Source of the DNA: RPQJ01 sp963748985
Lineage (GTDB): Bacteria > Pseudomonadota > Gammaproteobacteria > Steroidobacterales > Steroidobacteraceae
NCBI GenBank assembly: GCA_963748985.1
Contig: CAVVKQ010000005.1
Location: 62,001 to 126,000, forward strand
Length of the DNA: 64,000 bases
Reading direction: 5' to 3'
Under the pieces are notes generated by a model. That model was not told where the DNA came from and did no database searches. It saw nothing but the letters and a program-made list of their open reading frames with translations. Position 1 is the first letter of the stretch. Each line of letters starts with the position of its first letter. The translations under genes and the position numbers were made by a program. This document shows, piece after piece, positions 16,487 to 25,504 of the stretch.

Positions 16487-17803
16487 TCATCGGTCAAACA
16501 CCGCCATTGCCTCGACGTGCGTCGTGTGCGGGAACATGTCCATGACACCCGCCGCCGTCAGCCGGAAGCCATGCTCCCGGACGAGCAGGCCCGCATCGCG
16601 CGCGAGACTGCCCGAATGGCAGGAAATATACACGACGCGCCTGGCGCCGCTGCCGGCGACAACCGGCAGGATCTCCTTGGCCCCGGCCCGCGGCGGATCG
16701 AGCAGCACGCTGTCATAATGCCGTCGCGTCCAGGGCAGGCCCGCAACGTCCTTGAACAGGTCGGCCACGTGGAACTCGACGTTCTGGATACCATTGCGCT
16801 CGGCATTGCCGCGCGCCCGTTGCACCAGGCCTGCGTCACCTTCGACCGCGACGACCTGGCCGGTGCGCCGCGCGAGCGGCAGCGAGAAATTGCCGAGGCC
16901 GCAAAACAGGTCGAGCACCGTCTCGCCCGCCTGCGGTTCCAGCACGTCGAGCGCACGTGCAACCATGGCTCGATTCAGCGCGCCGTTGATCTGTACGAAG
17001 TCGGTCGGCTCGAAGTCGATCGCGATGCCGTGCTCCGGCAGGCGATAGCCGAGCGGCGCAAGTGCGCGCGACGGGTCGAGCGGCGCGATCGTATCCGGGC
17101 CACCGGCTTGCAGGTAAATCCGCACGGAAAACTCGCGTTCGAACGCCGCCATTCGTTCCAGGTCTGCCGGTACCGGCGGATCGAGCACCCGCAGCACGAG
17201 TGCCACGACGTCGTCCGACACCGCGACCTCGGCCTGGGGCACCCGGCTGGCGATGGTCAGGCTCTCGACCATCTGCCCAAGCGGCGTGATCAATGCGCCC
17301 ACGGGCTCGACCAGCACGTGACATTCGTGGAGGTCGGTCACGTACGGCGACGAACGCTCGCGAAAACCGACCAGCACCTTGCCCTTGCGTGGCACGAGCT
17401 TGATGCCGAGGCGCGCGCGCCTGCGGTAATTCCAGACCGGACCACGGAGCGGTTCGAGCAGGCGCACGGCCTGCACAGCGCCGAGGCGCGACAGGTTCTC
17501 GATCAACTGCGATTGCTTGAATGCGAGTTGCGCCTCGGGCGCGAGGTGCTGCAGGGCGCACCCTCCGCAGAGACCGAAGTGAGGACACTTCGGCGGCACG
17601 CGGTCCGGGCTGGCGCGCAGCACCTGTTCCGTGATCGCATAGTCGAGCTTGCGCTGACGATGCGTTCGCCGCAGCACCACCCGCTCGCCCGGAAGCGAAT
17701 CGGCCACGAAGACAGTCTTGCCGTCGATGCGCGCGACGCCTTCCGCCGCGTGCGTGAGGTCGACGATGTCCGCCTCTTCGGGCGCCATCTGCAGGCGCTT
17801 CAT
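16487..17803 (-). CDS. rlmD: 23S rRNA (uracil(1939)-C5)-methyltransferase RlmD
   Basis: A 438-residue SAM-dependent enzyme making m5U1939 in 23S rRNA. It has a TRAM-like N-terminal domain, a 4Fe-4S ligand cluster (C-P-H-F-G-L-C-G-G-C, about residues 70-80), the SAM site VLDLFCGLGNFSLPLA and motif IV LLDPPRAGAKEIL. The catalytic cysteine is kept in YISCHSGSLARD near 390, but the usual SCNPxTLARD reads SCHSGS, so Asn-Pro next to the nucleophile is replaced. The ATG at 17803 gives normal length and starts 7 bases after the exonuclease stop; an open frame continues upstream inside that gene without homology. Confidence 0.93.
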   Translation of the reverse strand: MKRLQMAPEEADIVDLTHAAEGVARIDGKTVFVADSLPGERVVLRRTHRQRKLDYAITEQVLRASPDRVPPKCPHFGLCGGCALQHLAPEAQLAFKQSQLIENLSRLGAVQAVRLLEPLRGPVWNYRRRARLGIKLVPRKGKVLVGFRERSSPYVTDLHECHVLVEPVGALITPLGQMVESLTIASRVPQAEVAVSDDVVALVLRVLDPPVPADLERMAAFEREFSVRIYLQAGGPDTIAPLDPSRALAPLGYRLPEHGIAIDFEPTDFVQINGALNRAMVARALDVLEPQAGETVLDLFCGLGNFSLPLARRTGQVVAVEGDAGLVQRARGNAERNGIQNVEFHVADLFKDVAGLPWTRRHYDSVLLDPPRAGAKEILPVVAGSGARRVVYISCHSGSLARDAGLLVREHGFRLTAAGVMDMFPHTTHVEAMAVFDR

Positions 17804-17810
17804 GGGCTGG

Positions 17811-18602
17811 TCAGCTCGCGCATTTCGTCCACGCGTCCAGGTATTCCCGCAGGTGCGGCTTCTCCGCTCCCGCCAGCCCCGCACGGACGAGCTCGACCTC
17901 GCGCTCGTGCTCTTCGTGCGTGAGCCGGCCACGCATGAGTTCGAAGCGCAGGTAGATCAGGTACGTGTTGACGACGTCGGTCTCGCAGTAGTTGCGGATG
18001 TCCCCGCTGCGTCCCTGGAGGTGCGCATCCCAGACGCCCTCGCCCGACAGGCCGAGTTTGCCGGGGAAGCCGAGCAGCTTCGACATCTGGTCGAGACCGA
18101 CGCGGCCGCGGCCCTGGAACCCCGCGAGCACGTCCATGAGGTCGACGTGCCGCCAGTGAAAGCGGCTGATGTAGTTGTTCCACTTGTACGACTGGTCCAT
18201 GTCGCCCATCTCCCAGTAGCGGTGGGCCTGGACCTTGTGCCGCAGCGCGCGGTAATGCAGCACCGGCAGGTCGAACCCTGCGCCGTTCCAGCTGACCAGC
18301 GTCGGCGCGAGGCGCTCGATGCCATCGAAGAAGCGGCGCACCAGCTCGCCTTCAGACGAGTCCGGCTCGCCGAGACTCCAGACCTTGAAGCCGTCACGCG
18401 AACGCATCGCGATCGAGATCGCGACGATGCGCTGCTGTTCGAGCGACAGGAACTCGTTGCCGGTCTGCTCGCGCTGTCGCGTGTGCATGACGTAGCCAAC
18501 CTGCTTGTCGGTCAGGGTTTCGAGCCCGTGCAGCCTGCGGCCGAACTCGACGTCGGGGACTGTCTCGATGTCGAACGCGAAGACGTTGTTGATGATGCTC
18601 AT
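17811..18602 (-). CDS. predicted 3'-5' exonuclease related to the PolB exonuclease domain
   Basis: A 263-residue protein of the DNA_pol_B_exo2 family (DEDD superfamily). The first exonuclease motif is FAFDIETVPD at residues 8-17, a second acidic motif is SWNGAGFDLPVLHYRAL around 100-116, and a third lies near the C-terminus in the NYCETDVVNTYLIYLR segment. All acidic ligands expected for two-metal catalysis appear to be present. Its substrate in the cell is not known for this family. It overlaps acpS by 4 bases (ATGA) and precedes rlmD. Confidence 0.88.
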   Translation of the reverse strand: MSIINNVFAFDIETVPDVEFGRRLHGLETLTDKQVGYVMHTRQREQTGNEFLSLEQQRIVAISIAMRSRDGFKVWSLGEPDSSEGELVRRFFDGIERLAPTLVSWNGAGFDLPVLHYRALRHKVQAHRYWEMGDMDQSYKWNNYISRFHWRHVDLMDVLAGFQGRGRVGLDQMSKLLGFPGKLGLSGEGVWDAHLQGRSGDIRNYCETDVVNTYLIYLRFELMRGRLTHEEHEREVELVRAGLAGAEKPHLREYLDAWTKCAS

Positions 18603-18994
18603 TGCGCTTGCTCCACACGCTTCATCAGCACGGCGACGGCCACCACGAGTCCCGCTTCGTCCGTGAGCGTGACGTGTCCCTCACCGGCGCCGAGCCGGTC
18701 CCGCAAGGCGCGCCCGCGGTCGGACCAGATCACTTCGGGCCGGCCCCACGCGTTCGGCGCGATGCCGACGTCGCGGATCCAGATGCCATGCGCAAAGCCG
18801 GTGCCCAACGCCTTGACGATGGCTTCCTTGGCGGCGAATCGCATCGCGAGGAAACGCACCGGTCGCTTGTAATGACGGAATCCCGCCTCCTCCTCGGGCA
18901 GCAGCAGCCGGCGCACGAAGTGTTCACCGTGCCGGGCGTAGATGTCTTCGACGCGCGCGATCTGCACGACGTCAGTGCCGATGCCGAAGATCAT
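18599..18994 (-). CDS. acpS: holo-[acyl-carrier-protein] synthase
   Basis: Transfers 4'-phosphopantetheine from CoA to apo-ACP, giving the functional carrier for fatty acid and lipid A acyl chains. 131 residues, typical size. GIGTDVVQIARVE at the N-terminus holds the Mg-binding Asp, and RFAAKEAIVKALGTG near 55-70 is the second signature. The ATG at 18994 is preferred over an upstream in-frame start because the protein then opens MIFGIGTD as in the family. It follows pdxJ by 10 bases, an order conserved across gammaproteobacteria. Confidence 0.95.
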   Translation of the reverse strand: MIFGIGTDVVQIARVEDIYARHGEHFVRRLLLPEEEAGFRHYKRPVRFLAMRFAAKEAIVKALGTGFAHGIWIRDVGIAPNAWGRPEVIWSDRGRALRDRLGAGEGHVTLTDEAGLVVAVAVLMKRVEQAQ

Positions 18995-19004
18995 GGCTGG
19001 GTGC

Positions 19005-19763
19005 TCAGGGTGCGCTCGTGGGCAGGCCGCGCCGGGCCTCGACCAGCAGTCGCCGCATTTCGCGCACGGCCGGGGCCAGGCCATCGAAGACGGCGCGCGC
19101 GATGATCGCGTGCCCGATGTTCAACTCGACGATCTCCGCGATCGCCGCGACGGGCTGCACGTTGTGATAGTGCAAGCCATGGCCGGCGTGCACCTTCAGC
19201 CCGATCTGCGCGCCAAAGCGCGAGCCGTGGACCAGTCGCATCAACTCCTTTGCCTGGTGCTCGCCGGTCGCTTCGGCGTACGCCCCCGTGTGCAGTTCGA
19301 CGACAGGCGCACCGATCTCGCGCGAGGCTTCGATCTGTTGCGGGTCCGGGTCAATGAACATCGAGACGCGGATGCCGCATTCGCGCAGGGCAGCGCAGCA
19401 GTCCTTGAGGCGCGCCTTCTGCCCGGCCACGTCGAGACCGCCCTCGGTCGTGACCTCCGTACGTCTCTCCGGCACCAGGCACACGTCCGGCGGCCGCACC
19501 TGGCGCGCGATGCCGATCATTTCATCGGTGGCCGCCATTTCAAGGTTCATGCGCGTCTGCAGCGAGGACCGAAAGCGGTGCACGTCGTGGTCCTGGATGT
19601 GGCGGCGATCCTCGCGCAGGTGCAGCGTGATGCTGTCCGCGCCGGACTGCTCGGCGACGAGCGCCGCATGCAGCGGATCGGGATACGGCGCACGGCGCGC
19701 CTGCCGCAGCGTCGCGACGTGGTCGATGTTGACGCCGAGCTTGATCGGGTGGGTCAGCTGCAA
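19005..19763 (-). CDS. pdxJ: pyridoxine 5'-phosphate synthase
   Basis: Condenses 1-deoxyxylulose 5-phosphate with 3-amino-2-oxopropyl phosphate in the DXP-dependent vitamin B6 pathway. The TIM-barrel signatures LGVNIDHVATLR, HLREDRRHIQDHDV, EVTTEGGLDVAGQ and HAGHGLHYHNV are all present. An ATG exists at 19793 inside recO, but I choose TTG at 19763 because a perfect GGAGG sits 8 bases before it, downstream of the ATG; this gives 252 residues, and the next conserved residues follow within ten codons. It begins 4 bases after the recO stop, so recO and pdxJ are likely coupled. Confidence 0.94.
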   Translation of the reverse strand: MQLTHPIKLGVNIDHVATLRQARRAPYPDPLHAALVAEQSGADSITLHLREDRRHIQDHDVHRFRSSLQTRMNLEMAATDEMIGIARQVRPPDVCLVPERRTEVTTEGGLDVAGQKARLKDCCAALRECGIRVSMFIDPDPQQIEASREIGAPVVELHTGAYAEATGEHQAKELMRLVHGSRFGAQIGLKVHAGHGLHYHNVQPVAAIAEIVELNIGHAIIARAVFDGLAPAVREMRRLLVEARRGLPTSAP

Positions 19764-19767
19764 AGGA

Positions 19768-20517
19768 TCAACCTCCGTCCGCCTTGCCTGCATGCGCGCG
19801 CATTTCGAGAGCTACCTCGCGTGTCCGCAATGGCCGGCCGTCGAGCAGCCGGTCGAGCGCAGCCCGCAACAACCGGCGGGCATCCGCCAGGCTGCGCACG
19901 TCGCTGAGCTCCTCACGCGCCAGCGAGAGCAGCGACGCGCCGCAAAATATCAGGGTTCCCTCCGCCACTCCATCGACCGGCTCCGCGCCGCCCTCGATGC
20001 CGTAACGGTAGCTGCGTGCCGGCTCGAGTGGCTCGCCGCTCGTGGCCTCGTGCTCGAGGTTGAGACCCCAGCCGAGTTCGTCGAGCAGCCGCTTCTCGAA
20101 CAGGCGCAGCGCCCGCCCGGGATCGTGGTCAGGGGCGTAGAGACGCTCGATCAGGATCGCGTAGGCGTCGAACAGGGAGGGATGCGGGTCGTTCCGTTGC
20201 AGCAGCTTCAGCAGCAGCTCGTTCGCGTAGAAACCACTCATCAGGCGATCGCCGGCCAGCGTGGCGGGTGGACGAACGCGCTCGGCCGACGTCAGGTGCC
20301 CGGCTTCACCGCGGCCGCTCCAGCAAACCAGCGACTCCGTGAACGGCTGCAGCGCGCCGCCCGTCGCCGTGGAGCCCGACTGCCGCGAGGCCCGCGAGAA
20401 CACCGAGACCCGACCGTGCGTGCGCGTCATCAGCTCGAGGATGCGGCTGGTGTCGCGCCACGGATAGTGGTGCAGCAGGAAGGCGGGTTCGAGGTTGACC
20501 CGCCGGGCTCCAGTCAT
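19768..20517 (-). CDS. recO: DNA repair protein RecO
   Basis: A 249-residue RecFOR mediator that helps load RecA onto SSB-coated DNA. The N-terminal OB-fold is visible (AFLLHHYPWRDTSRILELMTRTHGRVSVFSRASR region) followed by the helical C-terminal domain; the zinc cysteine set of some RecO proteins is not seen, as in other gammaproteobacteria. Its ATG overlaps the era stop (ATGA). Position in rnc-era-recO-pdxJ-acpS is the classical one. Confidence 0.93.
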   Translation of the reverse strand: MTGARRVNLEPAFLLHHYPWRDTSRILELMTRTHGRVSVFSRASRQSGSTATGGALQPFTESLVCWSGRGEAGHLTSAERVRPPATLAGDRLMSGFYANELLLKLLQRNDPHPSLFDAYAILIERLYAPDHDPGRALRLFEKRLLDELGWGLNLEHEATSGEPLEPARSYRYGIEGGAEPVDGVAEGTLIFCGASLLSLAREELSDVRSLADARRLLRAALDRLLDGRPLRTREVALEMRAHAGKADGG

Positions 20518-21449
20518 GATTCGTAACCGAACTTGCGCATCGCGTTCTCGTCGTCCGACCAGCCTTCCTTCACCTTGACCCAGAGTTCGAGGTGCACGGG
20601 CTGGTTGAAATGCCGGTTGAGGTCAAGCCGGGACTGGCGGCCGACTTCCTTCAGCAGCAAACCGCCCTTGCCGATCACGATGGCCTTCTGGCCCGCACGC
20701 TCGACCCAGATCACGGCCTGCACCACGAGCTTGCCGGGCTCGTCTTCGGACGGGCCGATGCCTTCGATCTCGACGACGAGGCCGTACGGCAGTTCTTCCT
20801 GCAGTCGCAGCATCAGCTTCTCGCGGATGAGTTCCGCGGCCATGAAGTGATCCGGCGAATCCGTGACCTGATCTTCCGGGAAGATGCGCGGCTGCTCGGG
20901 CAGGTATTTCGCGATCACCTCGGGCAGTTTCTCCAGCGTCGCCTTGCGCGTCGCCGAGATCGGCACCACTGCGGCGAAGTCGGCCTTCTGCGTCAGGTCC
21001 TGGATGAAGGGCAGCAGCCGTTCCTTCGGATGCGCGCGGTCGACCTTGTTGATCAGCAGCACGATCGGCAGGCCCACCTGTTTCAGTTCGTCGAGTACGC
21101 GTTCATCTTCGTCGGTCCAGCGCAGCGCCTCCACCACGAACAGGTTCACGTCCACGTCCGCCAGCGAAGATATCGCCGTGCGGTTCATGTACCGGTTCAT
21201 CGCGCGCGTCTGCTTCGTGTGGATACCTGGCAGGTCGACGAACGCGATCTGCATCCCGGGTTTGTTCAGCACGCCGTGAATGCGCGTGCGCGTCGTCTGC
21301 GGCTTCGGGCTTACGATGCTGACCTTCTGCCCGATCAGCGCGTTCAGCAGCGTGGATTTACCGACGTTCGGACGGCCCGCGAGCGCGGCAAAGCCGCAAC
21401 GAACAGTCGGCTCTGCACCGGGGGGAGGAATGATCGATTCGTCTGTCAT
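20514..21449 (-). CDS. era: GTPase Era
   Basis: A 311-residue essential GTPase that binds the 3' end of 16S rRNA and assists 30S maturation. GRPNVGKST (G1), DLPGIHT (G3) and NKVD (G4) mark the GTPase domain, and the C-terminal KH domain shows IGKGGLLLKEVGRQSR. The ATG at 21449 overlaps the rnc stop by 4 bases; an in-frame extension upstream lies inside rnc and has no family support. Coupling with RNase III is the usual arrangement for rRNA processing and assembly. Confidence 0.96.
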   Translation of the reverse strand: MTDESIIPPPGAEPTVRCGFAALAGRPNVGKSTLLNALIGQKVSIVSPKPQTTRTRIHGVLNKPGMQIAFVDLPGIHTKQTRAMNRYMNRTAISSLADVDVNLFVVEALRWTDEDERVLDELKQVGLPIVLLINKVDRAHPKERLLPFIQDLTQKADFAAVVPISATRKATLEKLPEVIAKYLPEQPRIFPEDQVTDSPDHFMAAELIREKLMLRLQEELPYGLVVEIEGIGPSEDEPGKLVVQAVIWVERAGQKAIVIGKGGLLLKEVGRQSRLDLNRHFNQPVHLELWVKVKEGWSDDENAMRKFGYES

Positions 21450-22135
21450 GATTGCTCCTGCGCGCGGCCGAGGGCCTCCAGCACGCTTTGTGCAGCTTCC
21501 TGCTCGGCACGGCGCCGGCTCGAGCCCTTGCCCGTCGCCCGCAACGCAAGTTCGACGGATGCGCAACTCGCGACGAACCACTGTTCGTGCGGCTCGCCGC
21601 CCATTTCTTCCAGCGCGTATATCGGCAGCGCGAGTCCGCGCGACTGCAGTTCTTCCTGCAAGCGCGTCTTGGGATCCTTGAGCGTTTCGGCGGAGGGCAG
21701 TTCGCGCAGGCGCTCGCCGAGCAGCCTGTGCACCACGTCACGCGCGGCCTCGATGCCGCCGTCGAGGTAGATCGCGCCGAGAATCGCCTCGAGGCTGTCC
21801 GCCAGGATGGAATCGCGGCGGAAGCCGCCCGACTTCAGTTCGCCGCTGCCGAGTCGCAACTGGTTGCCGAGGTCGAGTTCACTGCCGATCGCTGCGAGCG
21901 TCGGACTGCTCACGAGCGCGGCGCGAAACCGGCTGAGGTCGCCTTCGGGGGCATCCGGAAAGGTGCGGAACGCGAGCAGCGCGATCGCGAAGTTGAGGAC
22001 CGAGTCACCGAGGAATTCGAGGCGTTCGTAGTTCGTGCGGCTGGCGCTGCGGTGGGTCAGCGCTGCCTCCAGCAGCCCGGGATCACGAAAGCGATACCCG
22101 AGCCGCCGTGCGGACCATTCATCGGCGTTCAGCAA
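21446..22135 (-). CDS. rnc: ribonuclease III
   Basis: A 229-residue double-strand-specific endonuclease for rRNA precursors and structured mRNAs. The catalytic signature ERLEFLGDSVLNF lies near residues 38-50, GELKSGGFRRDSILADSLEAILGA follows, and a dsRNA-binding domain occupies about 155-225. The start is TTG at 22135 (the encoded sequence LNADEWSARRLGYRF), since no ATG lies before the conserved region. It begins 9 bases after the DUF4845 gene. Confidence 0.95.
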   Translation of the reverse strand: MLNADEWSARRLGYRFRDPGLLEAALTHRSASRTNYERLEFLGDSVLNFAIALLAFRTFPDAPEGDLSRFRAALVSSPTLAAIGSELDLGNQLRLGSGELKSGGFRRDSILADSLEAILGAIYLDGGIEAARDVVHRLLGERLRELPSAETLKDPKTRLQEELQSRGLALPIYALEEMGGEPHEQWFVASCASVELALRATGKGSSRRRAEQEAAQSVLEALGRAQEQS

Positions 22136-22144
22136 GGGCCGCCG

Positions 22145-22510
22145 TCACTGTGGGATGGAGACCGACTTGTCGAACTTGACCAGGAGGTACACGTTCGCGA
22201 CGAACGGCTGCTCGGCCTCGTAGGACGCGATCATGTCGTAGCCTTCGGCGGTCTTGTCGATCTCGATCTCCTTCCAGCCGATGCTGCTGATGTCCTCGAC
22301 GTCCCAGCGGCGCTCGAGCGAGCGGCGGATGAGCGCCGGGTTGGTGTCGATGGCAGCGTGTTCGTCACGCACCTGCTCGAGCGAGCGCGCGACCTTGGTG
22401 TACTCGAGGTACACCGGCACGAGCCGGATGCCCGCATACAGCGCCGAGCCGAGGATCAGCAGGATAACGACGATGCCGAGAAACGTCGCGCCGCGTTCAC
22501 GTGGTCTCAT
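22145..22510 (-). CDS. DUF4845 domain-containing membrane protein
   Basis: A 121-residue protein with one N-terminal membrane helix (about 11-28, FLGIVVILLILGSALYAG) preceded by a short basic RPRERGA segment, giving a prepilin-like look, and a periplasmic remainder. Proteins of this family sit between lepB and rnc in many beta- and gammaproteobacteria, and their function is not established. ATG at 22510 is chosen since MRPRERG matches family starts; the frame is open further upstream into lepB. It follows lepB by 20 bases. Confidence 0.85.
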   Translation of the reverse strand: MRPRERGATFLGIVVILLILGSALYAGIRLVPVYLEYTKVARSLEQVRDEHAAIDTNPALIRRSLERRWDVEDISSIGWKEIEIDKTAEGYDMIASYEAEQPFVANVYLLVKFDKSVSIPQ

Positions 22511-22530
22511 CACGGATCTCCCTTTCGAGT

Positions 22531-23316
22531 TCAATGGATGGCCTTGCCGATGCGGTCCCACAGGGGTGCGTTCGGTAACTTCCAGTTCAGCCAGATGCGG
22601 ACGGCCTTGCCGACCACGTTGTCAGCCGGCACATAGCCGACTTCCGGGAACCGGCTGTCACGGCTGTTGTCCCGGTTGTCGCCCATGAAGAAAAAGTGGC
22701 CCGCCGGTACCACGTCGTCGAAGTCCACCGACGGGCGCTCGCCGATATAGAGCGTGCGGTGCTCGACGGTACCCAGGTGTTCGATCCCGATCTGCGCCCG
22801 GGGCGTGCTGCCGTACGGCTCGGAGTAGCCGTCGAGCGTGACGTCCTGCAACTCGTCGTTGATCCAGACGCGCTTATCACGCACCACCACGTGATCGCCC
22901 GGCAGTCCGACCAGGCGCTTGATGTAGTTGGTTGCCGGATCCGACGGCAGGCGGAACACCACGACGTCGCCGCGGGCAGGCACACCCAGCGGCACGATCT
23001 CGGCATTGATCACCGGCAGGCGCAGGCCGTACGTAAACTTGTTGACGAAGATGAAGTCGCCGTCGAGCAGCGTCGGCATCATCGAGTCGGACGGAATGCG
23101 GAACGGCTCGTACAGGAACGAGCGGATCACCAGCACGAGCAGGATGATCGGGAAGAACGACCGTGCGTATTCGACCAGTATGGGTTCGGGCGGGCCACCG
23201 GCGGCGCTGCCCGCCCTCCGCTGGCGCTGCGGGCGGAACACACGGGCGTCGACCAGCCAGACCAGCCCGGTGACCAGCGCAGCGAGGACCAGGAAAAATG
23301 AAAAGTCGAAGACCAA
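22531..23316 (-). CDS. lepB: signal peptidase I
   Basis: A 261-residue inner-membrane serine protease that removes Sec and Tat signal peptides. Two helices are seen, at about 4-22 and 54-68. The catalytic serine is Ser78 in IPSDSMMPTLLDGDF and the general base is Lys133 in YIKRLVGLPGD; GDNRDNSRDSR, the last family box, lies near 220. The start is TTG at 23316, supported by GAGG six bases upstream. The gene is 88 bases from lepA in the usual lepA-lepB order, with a possible own promoter in the gap. Confidence 0.96.
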   Translation of the reverse strand: MVFDFSFFLVLAALVTGLVWLVDARVFRPQRQRRAGSAAGGPPEPILVEYARSFFPIILLVLVIRSFLYEPFRIPSDSMMPTLLDGDFIFVNKFTYGLRLPVINAEIVPLGVPARGDVVVFRLPSDPATNYIKRLVGLPGDHVVVRDKRVWINDELQDVTLDGYSEPYGSTPRAQIGIEHLGTVEHRTLYIGERPSVDFDDVVPAGHFFFMGDNRDNSRDSRFPEVGYVPADNVVGKAVRIWLNWKLPNAPLWDRIGKAIH

Positions 23317-23351
23317 GCAGCACCTCTTGGAACGGGGCGGAGTATTGGTTA

Positions 23352-23382
23352 ATTATCTCGCGGAATCAATGCTTTGCGTCAC
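23352..23382 (-). promoter_or_regulatory. possible promoter for lepB-DUF4845-rnc-era
   Basis: The minus strand carries GATAAT (23357-23352), one mismatch from consensus, inside an A+T-rich patch that is unusual here. A four-of-six -35 match, GTGACG, is 19 bases upstream, which is a long spacer. The leader to the lepB start would be about 30 bases. Confidence 0.3.
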
Positions 23383-23404
23383 ATTGTGCAAGCGGGAGTG
23401 AAAA

Positions 23405-25201
23405 TCACTCCTTGCGTCCCACCTGCAGCACGGCCAGGAAAGCCTCCTGCGGGATTTCCACCTGGCCGATGCTCTTCATGCGCTTCTTCCCTTCCTTCTG
23501 CTTCTCGAGGAGCTTGCGCTTGCGCGAAAGGTCGCCGCCATAGCATTTCGCCAGGACGTTCTTGCGCAGCGCCTTGACGGTCGAGCGGGCGATGACGTGC
23601 GCGCCGATGGCAGCCTGGATCGCCACCTCGAACATCTGCCGCGGGATCAGCTCCTGCATCTTGTCGACCAGCTCGCGGCCCCGCTGATAGGCAGAGTCGC
23701 GGTGGCTGATGATCGAGAGCGCGTCGACCTTGTCGTCGTTGATCAGGATGTCGAGCCGCACCAGCGGCGCCGCCTGGAACCGGTCGAATTCGTAATCGAA
23801 CGAGGCGTAGCCGCGGCTGCAGCTCTTGAGGCGATCGAAAAAGTCGAGCACGACTTCGGCGAGCGGCAGATCCCATTGCATCGAAACCTGGTTACCGAGG
23901 TACAGCAGCTTTTTCTGCACGCCGCGCTTGTCGAGGCAGAGCTTCATCACCGGGCCGACGTAGTCCGGCGGCAGCAGGATGTTGGCGACGATCATCGGCT
24001 CGCGCAGTTCCTTGATCTTGTCGACCGGCGGCAGCTTGGCCGGGTTGTCGACGTTGACGATCTCGCCGTCGGTCGTCAGCACTTCGTAGACCACGGTCGG
24101 CGCGCTGGTGACGAGCGACAGCTCGTACTCGCGCTCGAGCCGCTCCTGCACGATGTCCATGTGCAGCAGGCCGAGGAAACCGCAGCGGAAACCGAAGCCA
24201 AGCGCCGTGGATACCTCGGGCTCGTAGTTCAGCGCGGAATCGTTGAGCTTCAGCTTCTGCAGTGCGTCGCGGAAGGCCTCGTAGTCGTCGCTGCTCACCG
24301 GGAACAGGCCGGCGAACACGCGTGGCTTGATCGTCTTGAAGCCCGGCAGCGGCTCGCTGCATGGACGATTGTCGAGCGTGATGGTATCGCCGACGGGTGC
24401 GCCGTCGATTTCCTTGATGCCCGCGATGACGAAGCCGACCTCGCCCGTGTAGAGCGCATCGGCCACGAGCGATTTCGGCGTGAACCGGCCGAGCTTGTCC
24501 ACCTGATGCGCGCGGCCCGTGGTCCAGACGCGGATCTTCTGGCCGGTGCGGATCGATCCGTTCACGACGCGCACGAGCGACACGACGCCGACGTAGCTGT
24601 CGTACCACGAGTCGATGATGAGCGCCTGCAGCGGACCGTCCGGCTCGCCTTTTGGCGGCGGCACACGCCGCACGAGTTCCTCGAGCAGCTCGTCGACGTT
24701 TTCGCCGGTCTTGGCGCTGACGCGCACGGCGTCTTCGGCCTCGATGCCGATGATCTCTTCGATTTCCTTGATGACCTTTGCAGGGTCGGCCGATGGCAGG
24801 TCGATCTTGTTGAGCACGGGCACGACTTCGAGTCCCTGCTCGAGGGCCGTGTAGCAGTTGGCGACGCTCTGCGCCTCGACGCCCTGCGCCGCGTCGACGA
24901 CGAGCAGCGCGCCTTCGCACGCCGCGAGCGAGCGCGAGACCTCGTATGAGAAGTCGACGTGCCCCGGCGTGTCGATCATGTTCAGCTGGTATGTCTCGCC
25001 GTCGCGCGCCTTGTAGCGCAGCGAGACGCTCTGCGCCTTGATCGTGATGCCGCGCTCGCGCTCGAGGTCCATTGAGTCGAGCACCTGCGCCTGCATCTCG
25101 CGATCCTGCAACCCGCCGCAAGTCTGGATGAAACGGTCGGCGAGCGTCGACTTGCCGTGGTCGATGTGCGCAATGATGGAGAAGTTGCGGATCAGTTTCA
25201 T
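23405..25201 (-). CDS. lepA: elongation factor 4 (LepA)
   Basis: A 598-residue translational GTPase related to EF-G. AHIDHGKST at 11-19 (G1), DTPGHVDFSYEV near 77 (G3) and NKIDLPSADP near 131 (G4) define the GTPase domain; the C-terminal LepA-specific domain is complete (ARSTVKALRKNVLAKCYGGD and RKLLEKQKEGKKRMK). ATG at 25201 (MKLIRNFSIIAHIDHG) matches the family start; a longer frame upstream lacks support. It is placed between the sigma-E regulator genes and lepB. Confidence 0.97.
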   Translation of the reverse strand: MKLIRNFSIIAHIDHGKSTLADRFIQTCGGLQDREMQAQVLDSMDLERERGITIKAQSVSLRYKARDGETYQLNMIDTPGHVDFSYEVSRSLAACEGALLVVDAAQGVEAQSVANCYTALEQGLEVVPVLNKIDLPSADPAKVIKEIEEIIGIEAEDAVRVSAKTGENVDELLEELVRRVPPPKGEPDGPLQALIIDSWYDSYVGVVSLVRVVNGSIRTGQKIRVWTTGRAHQVDKLGRFTPKSLVADALYTGEVGFVIAGIKEIDGAPVGDTITLDNRPCSEPLPGFKTIKPRVFAGLFPVSSDDYEAFRDALQKLKLNDSALNYEPEVSTALGFGFRCGFLGLLHMDIVQERLEREYELSLVTSAPTVVYEVLTTDGEIVNVDNPAKLPPVDKIKELREPMIVANILLPPDYVGPVMKLCLDKRGVQKKLLYLGNQVSMQWDLPLAEVVLDFFDRLKSCSRGYASFDYEFDRFQAAPLVRLDILINDDKVDALSIISHRDSAYQRGRELVDKMQELIPRQMFEVAIQAAIGAHVIARSTVKALRKNVLAKCYGGDLSRKRKLLEKQKEGKKRMKSIGQVEIPQEAFLAVLQVGRKE

Positions 25202-25255
25202 CGGGACCCAGGTCATCCGGCGCAACCCGGGGTTCGGGCGCGTCAAAACCCGTGA

Positions 25256-25504
25256 TTATAACCCGAGGGCTGCAGCGACCTTGTCACGATCGTAACGGCC
25301 TTCGCAAGCCACGTGACCGTCGACCGTGAGCACCGGAACGCGCAGCCCGAACTCCCATACCAGTGCTGGTTCGGCATCAACGTCGTGCGTGGCAAGGGTG
25401 TCCAGCAGACCCGGGTGGTCGAGCGAGAAATCGAGCAGAAACTCGTCGCAGAGGTAACAACCGTCGCGGACGTACAGCGCGAGCGAGAGCGCGGCCGAAG
25501 TCAT
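25256..25504 (-). CDS. glutaredoxin-like thiol-redox protein (DUF836 type)
   Basis: An 82-residue thioredoxin-fold protein. The redox motif is C16-Y-L-C19 in LYVRDGCYLCDEFLLDF, and the cis-proline region is VPVLTVDG, so the fold appears complete. It lacks a signal peptide and would be cytoplasmic. The ATG at 25504 overlaps the rseC stop (ATGA). Such genes next to rseC/lepA are common in this part of the gammaproteobacteria; the redox partner is unknown. Confidence 0.85.
   Translation of the reverse strand: MTSAALSLALYVRDGCYLCDEFLLDFSLDHPGLLDTLATHDVDAEPALVWEFGLRVPVLTVDGHVACEGRYDRDKVAAALGL

Noticed and set aside
15905..17923. Long plus-strand frame (672 codons) across nagZ and rlmD
   Set aside because: Covers two real genes on the other strand, has no recognisable domain and shadow-type composition.
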